NCBI GenBank assembly: GCA_951799425.1
Contig: OX637397.1
Span: 5,509,001-5,573,000 of the forward strand
DNA length: 64,000 bases
From: Ilex aquifolium
Lineage: Eukaryota; Streptophyta; Magnoliopsida; Aquifoliales; Aquifoliaceae
Direction: 5' to 3'
Shown here: positions 1 to 10,700 of the stretch, one piece after another
Position numbering within the stretch: position 1 is the stretch's first letter
Layout of the letters: each line of letters starts with the position of its first letter
Position numbers and translations under genes: made by a program
Notes under the pieces: generated by a model
The model's input: only the letters and a program-made list of their open reading frames with translations
Database searches by the model: none
Told to the model about the DNA's origin: nothing

Positions 1-805
1 CTAAATAGTCAAAAGCATCATCTGGTTCCTTATTCATAAAATCACCATTACACATCATTTCAATAAATTGACGCAGCTGTGGGCCTAAACCCTCATAAAA
101 GAAACTTATTATGCGCCAGCTTTCATAACTATGATGTGGACAAGATGCAAGAAAGTCTTTAAATCTTTCCCAACTTTGATAAAAATTTTCAGACTCTTTT
201 TGAGAAAAATTCATTATCTGTCTTTTCAAAGAGTTTGCGCGATGTGTGGGAAAAAATTTCTTTAAAAATTGTTTCTGCATCTCCTGTCATGTTCCTATAG
301 ACCTAGATCTCAACGAATATAACCAAGTTTTAGCTTTTTCCTTTAATGAAAAAGGGAATAACTTCAGCCTGACTATATCCATTGCAACATTCTGGTCATG
401 GAACGTAGCACATACATCCCCAAATTCTCTGATGTGCAAATATGGGTTTTCTTCACCTATACCCAAGAATTTTGGAAGTAATTGAATCATGCCAGGTTTG
501 AAAACAAAATTAATGGCATTCAATGGAAAAATTATGCATGACGGTTTAGTGAGAAGTACAGGTTGTAGATACTCACGCAAAGTCCTACCCTGATTAACAT
601 TATCCACCTCATTCTCATCATGATTACTTATTCTATCAACTTGATCCTCCCGTTCGGGAAGATCATTCTGCCTATCGTCATTAGGATTAGCAGCCATTGT
701 GTGCAAGAAGTGATTCGACACAGATAAATCAAATAAATTTCCAAACAGAGTATCTGAATCTTCTCTTGTTAAACGTCCACTTAAATCACGATGCCAAAAG
801 CTCAT
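1..805 (-). pseudogene. gag: retrotransposon Gag, partial, one internal stop
   Basis: Capsid-type Gag of a plant Ty3/gypsy element, which packages the element RNA in virus-like particles. Typical features are a REYLQP segment, PGMIQLLPKF, NPYLHIREF, VRLKLFPFSL and then, further on, FFPTHRANSLKRQIMNFSQ and a FIEMMCNGDF segment near the window edge. The frame is open from the ATG at 805 to 287, where a TGA at 287-289 stands in the place of a Trp codon (before QEMQ); it then continues open to base 1. One nonsense transition (TGG to TGA) is thus the only damage seen. A second ATG (protein segment MAANPNDD) inside could be the true start. The C-terminus and zinc knuckle lie outside the window. Confidence 0.85.
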
Positions 806-956
806 AAAACAAATAAATAACCTAAATAAATTTTAAATTTAACTAACAAGAAAAATAACTAAAATAAATAAACTAAAAATTAGAACGAAGTTACCGGATT
901 TCCGAAGACTCGCAAACACCGCAAACCTCAATGATGTGATGGCTCCTTGTCCTTCA

Positions 957-976
957 GTTCCCCGGCAACGGCGCCA
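957..976 (-). other. primer-binding site (tRNA-Asp type)
   Basis: The minus strand reads TGGCGCCGTTGCCGGGGA, complementary to the 3' end of plant tRNA-Asp and the usual primer site of Athila-like elements. It starts 6 bases after the proposed LTR end. Confidence 0.85.
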
Positions 977-1665
977 AAAACTTGCTTCAACTTCAAAAAT
1001 GTAAACCCAAGCGCAGGTTGAGCAAAGTAATATAATCTCGGAAGTCCGAGGTCGATCCCACGAGGAATTGTAACAAGAAGCAATCACACGAACAATAAAA
1101 GTAATTTGAAAGGAAAAAGATTTGTTTGGAAATTTGTCGACTGGATAAAAAATGATTTTGGTAATTAGAACAGTAATAAAATAAATACTAGAGCATCAGG
1201 TACTCCCTCTCAACTCATACAATAATAGTTAAAAACTCAAAGCTTGACTTGAAAGAAGAATTAAATGTCAGTTAATCCGATTAACAAATCAAGTGATAAA
1301 TCTAAAAGTTATAATCAAACGACTACCAGGAACCTGAATAATCATTCAATCATAGTATTTTATGAAATAATGTTAATCCTTCCAGCTTGGAATAACCAGT
1401 GATTTACACGCAGGGAAAATCAAGCAATTGATGTACGTGGCACAACAACTCAAGAGTTTATACAGCATAAACACTTTGCTAAAATATTAGGGATTAAATT
1501 AACACAATAACATAAATCCTTAAGTACAAGAGTCAATAAAAAAATACCATACTCCGTCGAGAGGTTCTCCCCTAGCCCTAGCTTAGCCTTTTAGCCAGAC
1601 ATGGTAAAAGGATCTCAAAAACAGATTAATGAAAAAGAACTCCCCTTTTCAAGGTCCTAGGTTTG

Positions 1666-1673
1666 TATTTATA
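1666..1673 (-). promoter_or_regulatory. TATA box in the LTR
   Basis: TATAAATA on the minus strand, inside the LTR and 60-200 bp downstream of the palindrome array. Its position fits a U3/R boundary near 1640. Confidence 0.5.
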
Positions 1674-1736
1674 AAGTACATTCCAAAGAGATTGCATCCC
1701 ATTAGGATTCTAAATTCGGCAGCAGAAACTTGACAC

Positions 1737-1875
1737 GCGTCCGGACGCACCTCTCAGAACCGTCCGGACGCAACTTCCAGAATGGTCCTTTCTCCGTTCA
1801 TCAGCTTTCTGCCAATCGCGTCCGGACGCGTGGTCTTCATGCGTCCGGACGCGTGGTCTTCATGCGTCCGGACGC
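1737..1875. repeat. five copies of palindrome CGTCCGGACG in the LTR U3
   Basis: The perfect 10-base palindrome CGTCCGGACG starts at 1738, 1761, 1818, 1842 and 1865. Four copies extend to GCGTCCGGACGC, and the third to 14 bases. Spacings are 23, 57, 24 and 23. The last three form a tandem unit of about 23 bp. The array lies just upstream of the LTR TATA box in the minus-strand sense. Confidence 0.85.
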
Positions 1876-2078
1876 GTTATCCAGTGTGTTTCCCTTTGAG
1901 CTACACTTGGTCTTTCCATATCTTAACTCCAAAGTTATGCTTTTATCCTGCAAATTATCACAAATCAACATTTAATAGCATAACACCCAAACTTGGATAA
2001 ACTCTTATATTTATCACACTTTTATAATTAAAATATCAATCTTTCCTAATAATAAGTGTGATTATTCGGCCTTAATCA

Positions 2079-4285
2079 TCTGTCGTGCAATCACCTCTCT
2101 AGAATGCAAGGCACGCGAACAGATATAGAAACTGCTTTTAGCCTGACTAACTAACTGACCAGAGGCAGCCTCATAGTGATGAAGAAAATCCATAACTTGC
2201 TGCAAGCTCGACCGGCACCCATTAGTAAAAATAATAATGTCATCAGCAAAAGCCAAATGGAAAACCGAAACCCCAACTCCAGTACTATATCCCACCCCCG
2301 GAAATCGAGCATAAAAAAGAGTCCAAGCCTCGAGACAGATACTCTGCAGCAATGATGAACAAACAAGGAGAGAGGGGGTCACCCTGCCGCGGCCCCCCCT
2401 GCGACTGGAAAAAACCCTGACTGACCCCATTCGCCATCACAGAAAACCACGGCCCCCAGATAGCCCGCCGACCCAAAGAAATTTAGCCCTCAGAGAACCC
2501 AAAAGCCCGCAACATCTGGAGAATGAATGTCCAAGACATCCTGTCATATGCTTTAGCCATATCTAGCTTCAGCACAACGTTTCCACCCCGGGAACCTCTC
2601 CCCAAATCATGCACCAACTCCTGAGCTAAAAGAACACTATCCTGCAACACTCGGCCCCGCACAAACCCACTCTGCGTCGGTGATATGATACGCGGCAACA
2701 AGGACGACAGACGAGAAACGAGGATCTTCGTCAACATCTTGTTGCTCACGTTACATAAACTGATCGGCCGAAAATCTGCCCAAGTAGAAGGTGACTCTTT
2801 CTTGGGCAAAAGCACCACCAACGTACTCATGAATCCTCGAGGCATAGGAGAACCCCGGAAGTAATCCTAAACTGCAGCCAGAAAATCTGCTCCCACAATG
2901 TCCCAGCAAAACTGATAAAAACGACTGCAAAACCCATCCGGCCCCAGCGCACTATTTGAATCAATAAAGAATACGACATGTCTCACCTCCTCCAAAGTCG
3001 GCATATCACACAACCCAACATCATCTACATCAGTCACAATAGCTAGAATAGCCGAAAAATCTGCAACCTCAACCTGACCAGCCCCCAGAGAGAACAATCC
3101 CTGAAAAAAGGAAATTGCCGAAGTACCAATAGCCCTAGGCTCAGTAATCCACTCTCCGTCATCACCCCGGATCCGATGGATTGAAAGAACATGCCGCTTC
3201 TTCCTCACTGAAGCATGAAAGAAGCGGGTGTTCGAATCCCTCTCTCGAAGCCAGCGGACACGGGACTGCTGTCTCATAAAGGACTCCTCACTCTGTAAAG
3301 TCTGCTGCAACTCAGCCCTGGCCTGATGAAGAGCAGCCCGATCTGAAGGAGACTCTGACTGATCATGTGCCACCTCTCTCCTACTAACCTCGGCCTTGGC
3401 CTCCTGAACTCGCTGAAACACATTGTCGAACACTTCCTTGTTCCAGACCTTCAGGGTTTGTTTCAACCGAATAAGCTTCGATTGAAACGCAGACATCCCT
3501 GAAGCGAACACAGGAATAGTCCAGCTCTGCCGTACAACCTCCAGAAAATCTCCATGCCTGGTCCAAGTGTGAAGAAACTTGAACCGGCTCGGCCCTCTGC
3601 TCTGATGCTGATCTCCAGAAATCAACAATGGTGAATGATCTGAACAAGTCCGGTTCAGGTGAGCCACTCGAAACACGGAAAAATAAGAACTCCACTGAGC
3701 ATTTATCACTACTTTATCCAATCTCCTCCAAGTACGTCCATTCGTCCATGTGAACGGAGTACTCTCAAACCCAGCATCCTCTAAACCACTAGACAACAAA
3801 GCTAGGGAAAAGACATCAATAGGAGACTGAGATTGTGTATGACCCCCCCGAATCTTAGAATGAGACTCAACAACGTTGAAATCCCCACCAACCATCCACG
3901 GACCATCATGAATGCTCCCAAACTGTGTCAAGGAATCCCACAAACCCTGCCGAATAGAAGCTACGCAACTGACATACACAAAAGAAACAAAAATTGGATC
4001 CGGTAAGGAAGAATGTCGCACCTGGCAATGAACCACCTGACCATCGTCCTGAATAACCTCCAACCAAAAAGGGGAAGACCAAAAGATCCAAATCTTCCCC
4101 GAAATAGAGCAAAAATTGTGCTCCATACGCAAACGAATCCTGAAAGACTCCAACCGATCCCGGTCAACAAAAGGCTCCAAAATACAGAACATCGATAAGT
4201 GGTGTGAGCAGATTAGCTTCCTGAGCCTTCTAATCGAAGAGGCCTGGCTGATCCCTCTGATATTCCATATGAGTGTACTAATCAT
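2079..4285 (-). pseudogene. LINE ORF2 remnant: endonuclease and part of reverse transcriptase
   Basis: Starting at the ATG at 4285 (MISTLIWNIRG), the protein has the apurinic-type endonuclease motifs LEPFV, GGDFNVV and SDHSPL, then reverse-transcriptase motifs LVVLLPKK, FRPISLCNV, QSGFVRGR, KLDMAKAYDR, QGDPLSPCLF and the catalytic LAFADD. Damage relative to the other copy: CAG to TAG at 2867-2869, a TAA for a Trp codon at 2483-2485, and a one-base insertion in a run of T near 2310. The ATG overlaps the stop of ORF1 (ATGATTAG) exactly as in the full-length copy. It cannot encode a working protein. Confidence 0.85.
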
Positions 4286-4457
4286 CAGAAAGGAGTGGAA
4301 GAACCACATTAAGCGTCCCACGTTCAGGCTTACCACCTCTACCTTTTCTGCCTGCTCGACCTCCCCTACTAATACGCTGAGATCTACGTAACGGGACCTG
4401 CCTACCGGACTGTGAAGCATCATAAGGAACTAAAGTTCTTCCAGGCTGAGAAAGGCC
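2079..4457 (-). mobile_element. L1-type LINE copy 1, truncated at both ends
   Basis: Collinear and highly similar by eye to the full-length LINE at 32618-39182. At its 5' end similarity stops near 4457, within the end of ORF1 (only the last residues remain, ending at 4278). At its 3' end it is cut at 2079 by the LTR retrotransposon, so the rest of the reverse transcriptase, the zinc-binding domain, RNase H and the poly(A) tail are absent here. The 5' truncation is normal for LINE insertion; the 3' loss is explained by the nested insertion. Confidence 0.85.
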
Positions 4458-5439
4458 CTCCATGTAATAATCTAGGAGTTGTCTACGACCTTACTGTATT
4501 CAAAAAATAAATTTTAGTATTATATCGATATTTATTATATTTATTAGTATTTTTATTATTATTGTTGTATTAAAAAAAGTGATAAAAATAAATAACGCAA
4601 CAGTGATAAAAATACCAATAAATGTGATAAATCACTCATAAAAGTGATAAAGAACGCATCACCCTCACTACAACCGATGCTTAAATTCTTTTATTTCTCC
4701 TCTATGTTTGTGATTTGATTTTAGAGATGAATACAAATATATTTATTGTTGACCATTTTTTTATTATTTTATGCCTTCAGGCACAGACAATAACTAGTAC
4801 TCAAATAAAAAAGCTAAATTAGTAACTTTATATCTCAAAAAAAAATTAAATAAAATTCGAATTACATTACTAATATATTAATATTAAATTTTCAACAAGC
4901 CACGTCTAAATTTTCGCTTAGGGCCCTCATTTTTATTGGGCCTGCCGTGGATACGAGTTGTTCGAGTTGGATGACTTGGCACTTTCCAAGACGATATCAT
5001 TACACCATAGGTATAAATCTCAAGTCTCGCACGACTCGACCGAGCCGTTCGAGTTGTATCCGAGTCAATCTCGAGTCGCTGAGTTATCATCAACGAATCA
5101 GTCGTTACAGTTCCGCGACGTGGTGATAGGATATGAATCTCTCGTCATGTTTAACATTTCTTTTTAGGTAGTATCGTCCGATACCGTGTTGCGGCGCCAC
5201 GACCAATATATTTTAGAGCTTCCCAAATCGATGACCGATATAATGACCTTGAATCATGTTTATTAGCTTTTCCCAATTCAAAACTTCGACTGAACAGTTT
5301 AAATGTAAACTAATAATTTGGAAGACTAAAGCGACATAATTACAAGAATAAAAATCAAAGTGAAAGGAAAGATACGTTACGGACTAGACATTTGTGTTCT
5401 ATCAATTTTTTTATTCCACTTTCTTGAACAATTGTTACG
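4458..5439. other. intergenic, nothing recognised
   Basis: AT-rich DNA with a GC-richer patch (about 4910-5200) in which short CGAGT/GAGTCG words recur. No convincing reading frame, RNA gene or transposon ends were seen. Confidence 0.4.
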
Positions 5440-5442
5440 TTA

Positions 5443-6369
5443 GAGCATCTCCAACCATGACTCAAATTTAGACTCAAATTTGAGTTTAAATTTGAGTAAA
5501 AAACTTGATTTGATATAGAGTACTCAAATGGACAAACTCAAATATCTACTCAAATCTTTTAAAAAAATTTCTTATTATCCCAAAACTCATTTTTTGTGTC
5601 ATTCAAATCATAATATTTGATAAAATAAATGAAACTTTCATCTCTCCACAAATGGATAATTCAAAAAAAAAAAATGAATATGTATACAACACTACATGAA
5701 AATAAAAAAATCATCCTAGAATTCTAAGATTATTCTAATCCCTTATCATTTTTATAAATTCAGATAAAGAAAAAAAAAATAGTTAACACGGGCATGGTCT
5801 GAAGAACACAAAAATATACGTTTTTAACAAAAATAAAAGATTGAAGAAATAAAATGACAAATTTTTTAAATTTGTGGGTACCGAAAGCTAAAAATTTCAG
5901 GAAGAATCAGTGGTCTGAAATTGTACTACCGATAATGTTTAACTCGAAAAAATCAAAGAAAAATTTGATGGGTAAACTTAGGGTTTATATAGCATGAAAG
6001 ATGGGTGAGATTAGGGTTTTAAAAAATACAAGAAATTAAGAAGATGGAAGATGAAAAACAAAAAACTTACCTATAGGTCTTCAAATGATTTGCGAAAGTT
6101 TCGGTGGTGGTCGGCGATGGAAGCAGTGTAGTAGAGAAAGGCAAGAAGAAGCAGAGAACAAGTAGTCAAATAAGTCTTTTCGTTTTAAATAGGTTAAAAA
6201 GTTACCGTTAGAAATTTGGTATAGAATTTGAGTCTGCTTCAATTTGGGTCCAGAATAAGTTTTACCTTGATTTGGTATAAGTTTGAGTCCAAGGTTGGAG
6301 AAGTTTTTAAGGTCATTTTGACTCAAATTTAAATTTGAGTCTACATTTGAGTCAAGATTGGAGATGCTC
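5443..6369. mobile_element. PIF/Harbinger-like non-autonomous element, 927 bp
   Basis: Terminal inverted repeats begin GAGCATCTCCAA at 5443 and end TTGGAGATGCTC at 6369, flanked on both sides by TTA (5440-5442 and 6370-6372). TTA/TAA 3-bp target duplication is the signature of PIF/Harbinger. Inside both ends the words GACTCAAATTT and AAATTTGAGT recur, giving an extended inverted repeat. No transposase is seen; the short frame at 6081-6326 shows no known domain. Confidence 0.85.
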
Positions 6370-6372
6370 TTA

Positions 6373-7416
6373 GGACGAGTACCTAAAATAATGAATTTAT
6401 CATAATGATATTATAATTGATATGATCTACTAGTATTATAAGGATGTTGAAGGTAATTAATGTTACTTGGTTCTAATTTAAAAAGATCTAACTCATTAAT
6501 AAATTAAGTCATCTAATCTACACACAAATTAAATCTAAACGAAAAATGTTAGTTTGACTTAATTTGGGACCTAATAAACTATAATTGTGGGATTGAAAAT
6601 GAGTTTCATCTAATATTACTTGATCTAAATAGCATTTTTCAACTGTTAGACTTTCCTATAAGGATCATATCATCTATATAATCAAGTGTCAAAATTTTAG
6701 TTAAAAAATAACATTGTCATATGAACATAATTAATATGAAGACTTAATCAACGACGTATTTCATTAACGCTATTACATTTGTTATATGAGTTTTAATGTT
6801 ACATAAAATTGAACTTTAAATCTAAGAAAGAGAAATACTATTCAGACTTAATAATAAATATTAGGACCCAAAGTTAAATTAATGACAAAGATTGATTAAA
6901 ACAACAAAGTAGGCCAACATTACTTATCTAAGAATTGTCGTTGAGTAAGTACTAACTTTTTCCTTAGAAAAATATTACTCAAAACGTAATGGGTGGAGCT
7001 ATTCTCACTCTACAGATATCTTTTTCTACCATAATAAACTCTTAATTATAAAACTACAAAACCGACCATTGCTATAACTACATCACTAATGCCAAAGTCT
7101 ATCCTATTTTATATCCACCTAATTAATGACTAAACTCATGTGCAATATTTAACTAACTTGATGTCTTGGGATATCAACAGCTAGATTTTGAATAAAATAT
7201 ATAATTTTTTTTATTTAAATGTTAACAAAAAAATGGATAAGCCTTCACTAAAATATTTTTTATATTTTAATCATTCCAAGTAAATTTCTCTTCCAAAAAA
7301 AAGAAAAAGACAAGTTAAGTTTGTATTTTTGTGTGTATACAAAGGAGTTTTTGGGATTGAAAGAGTTAAAAGGGGAGTTGGCAAGTATGATGTAAGAGAG
7401 AGATAGTAAGAATGTA
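6373..7416. other. intergenic with dispersed repeat and small foldback
   Basis: AT-rich. A foldback around 6538-6645 has ends GAAAAATGTTAGTTTGACTT and CTAAATAGCATTTTTC, resembling the MITE at 25398-25582. Bases 6985-7290 are a diverged copy of sequence at 62240-62560. No gene recognised. Confidence 0.5.
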
Positions 7417-7425
7417 ATTTGTTTT

Positions 7426-7568
7426 GAGTAATGTTATGTAATTTAAATTTACAATCTAAATTTACATTCCAAACAAAGGGGATTATTGGACCAGTGTGTC
7501 CCATTTAAAAAAATTAATAGAACTCACTCATCTAATGATCCACTGAGATGCAAATTTGGGTATTTCCC
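7426..7568. mobile_element. 143-bp Mutator-type MITE in the promoter region of the CslG/M gene
   Basis: The ends GAGTAATGTTATG and TATTTCCC are flanked by a perfect 9-bp duplication ATTTGTTTT (7417-7425 and 7569-7577). Internally it folds back on GTGTCCCATTTAAA. The element at 42112-42270 belongs to the same family in the opposite orientation. It ends about 85 bp upstream of the TATA box of the next gene. Confidence 0.8.
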
Positions 7569-7653
7569 ATTTGTTTTTGTCACTTGGAAAAGGTCAAAAA
7601 AGTAAGGCTATTTTTTGTATTAACCTATGCAATAATTAGGGCCATTTGATGCA

Positions 7654-7659
7654 TATAAA
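7654..7659 (+). promoter_or_regulatory. TATA box of the CslG/M gene
   Basis: TATAAA, 69 bases before the ATG at 7728, in the sequence GCATATAAAGGG. Spacing fits a short 5' leader. Confidence 0.6.
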
Positions 7660-7727
7660 GGGCCCCTGCTTGGCCATCAATGTTAAGAAGACGAGACCCC
7701 TCTGGTTTGTGAAATCAAGTTCCAAAA

Positions 7728-10700
7728 ATGGCCACTTTCTCTCTCCACACCTGCACAGTCCAGCGATCTCGTATGGTCACTAACAGACTCCACATGTTCT
7801 TCCACCTCACAGCCATATTAGCCCTACTCTACTACAGATTCTCTCACCTCTTCCATGGCGATGTGCCGGTTTTTGCATGGGGCCTTATTACCATTTCTGA
7901 GCTAATCTTCACCTTCCTATGGCTCCTCACACAACCATTCCGGTGGCGACCAGTAGTTCGGTCGGTTGACCCGGAAAACCTCCCCAGCCAAGAGGATTTT
8001 CCAGCGATCGACGTGCTTATATGCACCGCCGACCCTCAGAAGGAACCAGTGATTGAGGTGATGAATACAGTATTGTCAGCCATGGCGCTCGACTACCCGC
8101 CGGAAAAGATGGCGGTGTATCTTTCCGACGACGGCGGTGCTGCCGTGACACTTTATGCAATGAAAGAAACATGTTCCTTCGCAACGGTTTGGCTTCCATT
8201 TTGTATAAAATATGGAATCAAGACTAGGTCGCCTGAAGCATACTTTTCATCATTTGGTGACGATGATCGTCTTCTTCGGAGTGATGATTTCATTAGAGAG
8301 GAAGAAAAGATCAAGGTAAAAAGGATTTATGAATTTATTTGATCGGCCGGCAAGGTAACATGGACATTTATATTTTTTTATATATCAAAATTTGTTAGTG
8401 CTAATTAAAATTTATATTTTTTTAATTTATTAAAATCCGTGCCAATTAAAATTTGATTCAAGTTGATTAAAATTCATTTTTTTCGTATTAAAATTTGAGT
8501 CAATTAAAATTTATATTTTTTTATGTATCAAAATTTGAGCCGATTAAAATTTAATGCGAGTTGATTAAAATTTGATTCGAGTTGATTAAAAACGAATTTT
8601 ATTCTGCTCGAATTGACATTTTGGTTGACTCGAATTTTAATACGTAAAAAATTTTTAAAAATAGAAAGGGTCTCATTGAAGATATGTCTAATTTAGAGGG
8701 GTGTGGATAAAATTTTTCCTAAAATATTGAGGGCAATTTAGTAAAATTGTATTCTAGTTAAGATCTTTAATCTAATAGGGGTTTAATGAAGATTCAAGAA
8801 TTTGAGGGGGTGCATTTGAAGATATGATAAACTAGAGGAGGTGTGACTGAAAATTTTCCTTTCTTATGGACATCAGTTCTAAAATTCACTATTTTAATTA
8901 GTTTTTAAATTTAGACTATAATTCAAATTATTTATCCGATTTTTTTTTGCTAGATTTCTAATAAACCATATATAGCGATTTCAATTTTTCTTTTATTTGG
9001 CATTTATATAGTAAATGCCAAAAAGTTGAAAAAAAATATTTCTTGCAGTTATTTTTTTAAAAAATATATAACCCTTTTCATGGTTTTTTGGAAATATTAT
9101 TTTTTGCATTTAAACAAAAATAATTATGCCGAAAAGATGAAACAATCAAAAAAAAGTTGATTCAAGGCAACATCAACATCAATACTATGGTTAAGTCTAG
9201 CATACTCACATATAAAATTGTGTATACTACATATGAAAAAAGAATTCTAGCTAGCCATCGATTCTGTATAGGTTTATATATGTTAGTTGATTTTGAAAAT
9301 AATAAAATATAAACAAATTTACGCGTGTCACGTTTTAATAGATGAAAAATAAATTATCGATACTATAATAATATAATAAGTCATAATAAAAAAAAATTAT
9401 TCCTAGTATGAAATTATGGTTAGCTAATGTTATCATTTGTTGCAGTCAACTTATCAAATTTTCAAGAGAACTGTGGAGAATTGCGGATTGGATGATTCTG
9501 TTGTGCACGATCGGCCCCCTTGTATTGAGGTACGTAATAAGATCCTTATTGATTTGAATTTTTATAATTGCATAAAAAACATAAGAAGATGTTTTCTCAA
9601 AGAATCCAAATCCTCTCCATTTCCAATTTATCAATTTCAATCAAATTTAGTCATGTACCATAATATATTATGCATTTACCAATAAAACTCAACTAAGTAT
9701 AACAATGGATTATGAAACTTGACCCAATTTCTGACTCAGATGCCTCCTTACAAAGACCATACTATTTCCATATGGGTTTGTTCTAAATTCTTTAAAATAA
9801 TTTACCAAATGTTATTGTCTAATTACATGAAATGGCATGAAGAAAATTTTATGTCATGAGCCTGGTGATTATTTAATTTCAGTAATGTCATGAGCCCAGC
9901 AAAGTTTTTATACTAATTTTTTCATTAGCAATAACCATCTCTAATAAAAAGTGGATTTTTTTATAATCACCCCCATTATGTAATTATTTCAATGATTTCA
10001 ACCATTGATTTAAAGGAAAAGAAGGAGTTAATAGATTTGTGTCACAGGTTATACACGATAGTAGTAAGAATGAAGTGAATGAAGATAGCCACACTAATAT
10101 GCCTTTGCTCGTATATGTGTCTCGTGAGAAAAGACCATCCCACCCTCATCATTTCAAGGCCGGTGCCCTCAATGCCCTTGTATGCTCTCTCTCCCTCTCT
10201 CTTTCACTCACACACCCCTATGTTTTATGATTTGAATTTTTTTTTTATCAAAATACATAATTTTAAACTTATTTACCAAACTATCATTATTTTTATGAAA
10301 CTGTATTTCTGAAATACTACACTAAAATCTTGTTCCAGAAATACAGTCTCAAGGTTTTTTATATTGAAAACATGTCATAAAAACAACGATAGTTTGATAA
10401 ATAAGATTGAAACTACATTATTTTGATAAAAAAAAGTCACAAAAACACTGTTTTTAGGAGAATCGATTGAGATTCCACATTACTGTTGTGATATTTTTGT
10501 TGCAGCTACGAGTTTCCGGGATAATGAGCAATGCCCCCTACATACTTGTCCTAGATTGCGACATGTATTGCAATGACCCTACTTCAGCTCGACAAGCAAT
10601 GTGTTTCCATCTTGATCCCAAGATGTCTCCTTTACTGTCTTATGTACAATACCCCCAGATTTTCTATAATGTTAGTAAGAACGATATCTATGATGGCCAA

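Larger units (their letters stand above)
1..2078 (-). mobile_element. Ty3/gypsy (Athila-like) LTR retrotransposon, 5' part, cut by window edge
   Basis: Read on the minus strand this is LTR (2078-983), short spacer, primer-binding site (976-957), then gag (from 805) running off the left edge. The LTR begins TG at 2078 and ends CA at 983-984. The outer border is fixed because L1 LINE sequence resumes at 2079, where it matches the second LINE copy from 34707 onward. The element therefore inserted into the LINE, and the missing LINE 3' part should lie beyond the other LTR, left of this window. The tRNA-Asp-type primer-binding site and the gag type point to the Athila-like branch; the lineage is an inference because pol is not visible. 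Confidence 0.85.
983..2078 (-). repeat. 5' long terminal repeat, about 1,096 bp
   Basis: Bounded by TG (2078) and CA (983) on the minus strand, abutting LINE DNA on one side and the primer-binding site on the other. It carries a TATAAATA box on the minus strand at 1666-1673 and an array of GC-rich palindromes upstream of it (1737-1875). The element's own transcription would start near 1640 and run leftward into gag. The partner LTR is outside the window, so the borders rest on context. Confidence 0.7.
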
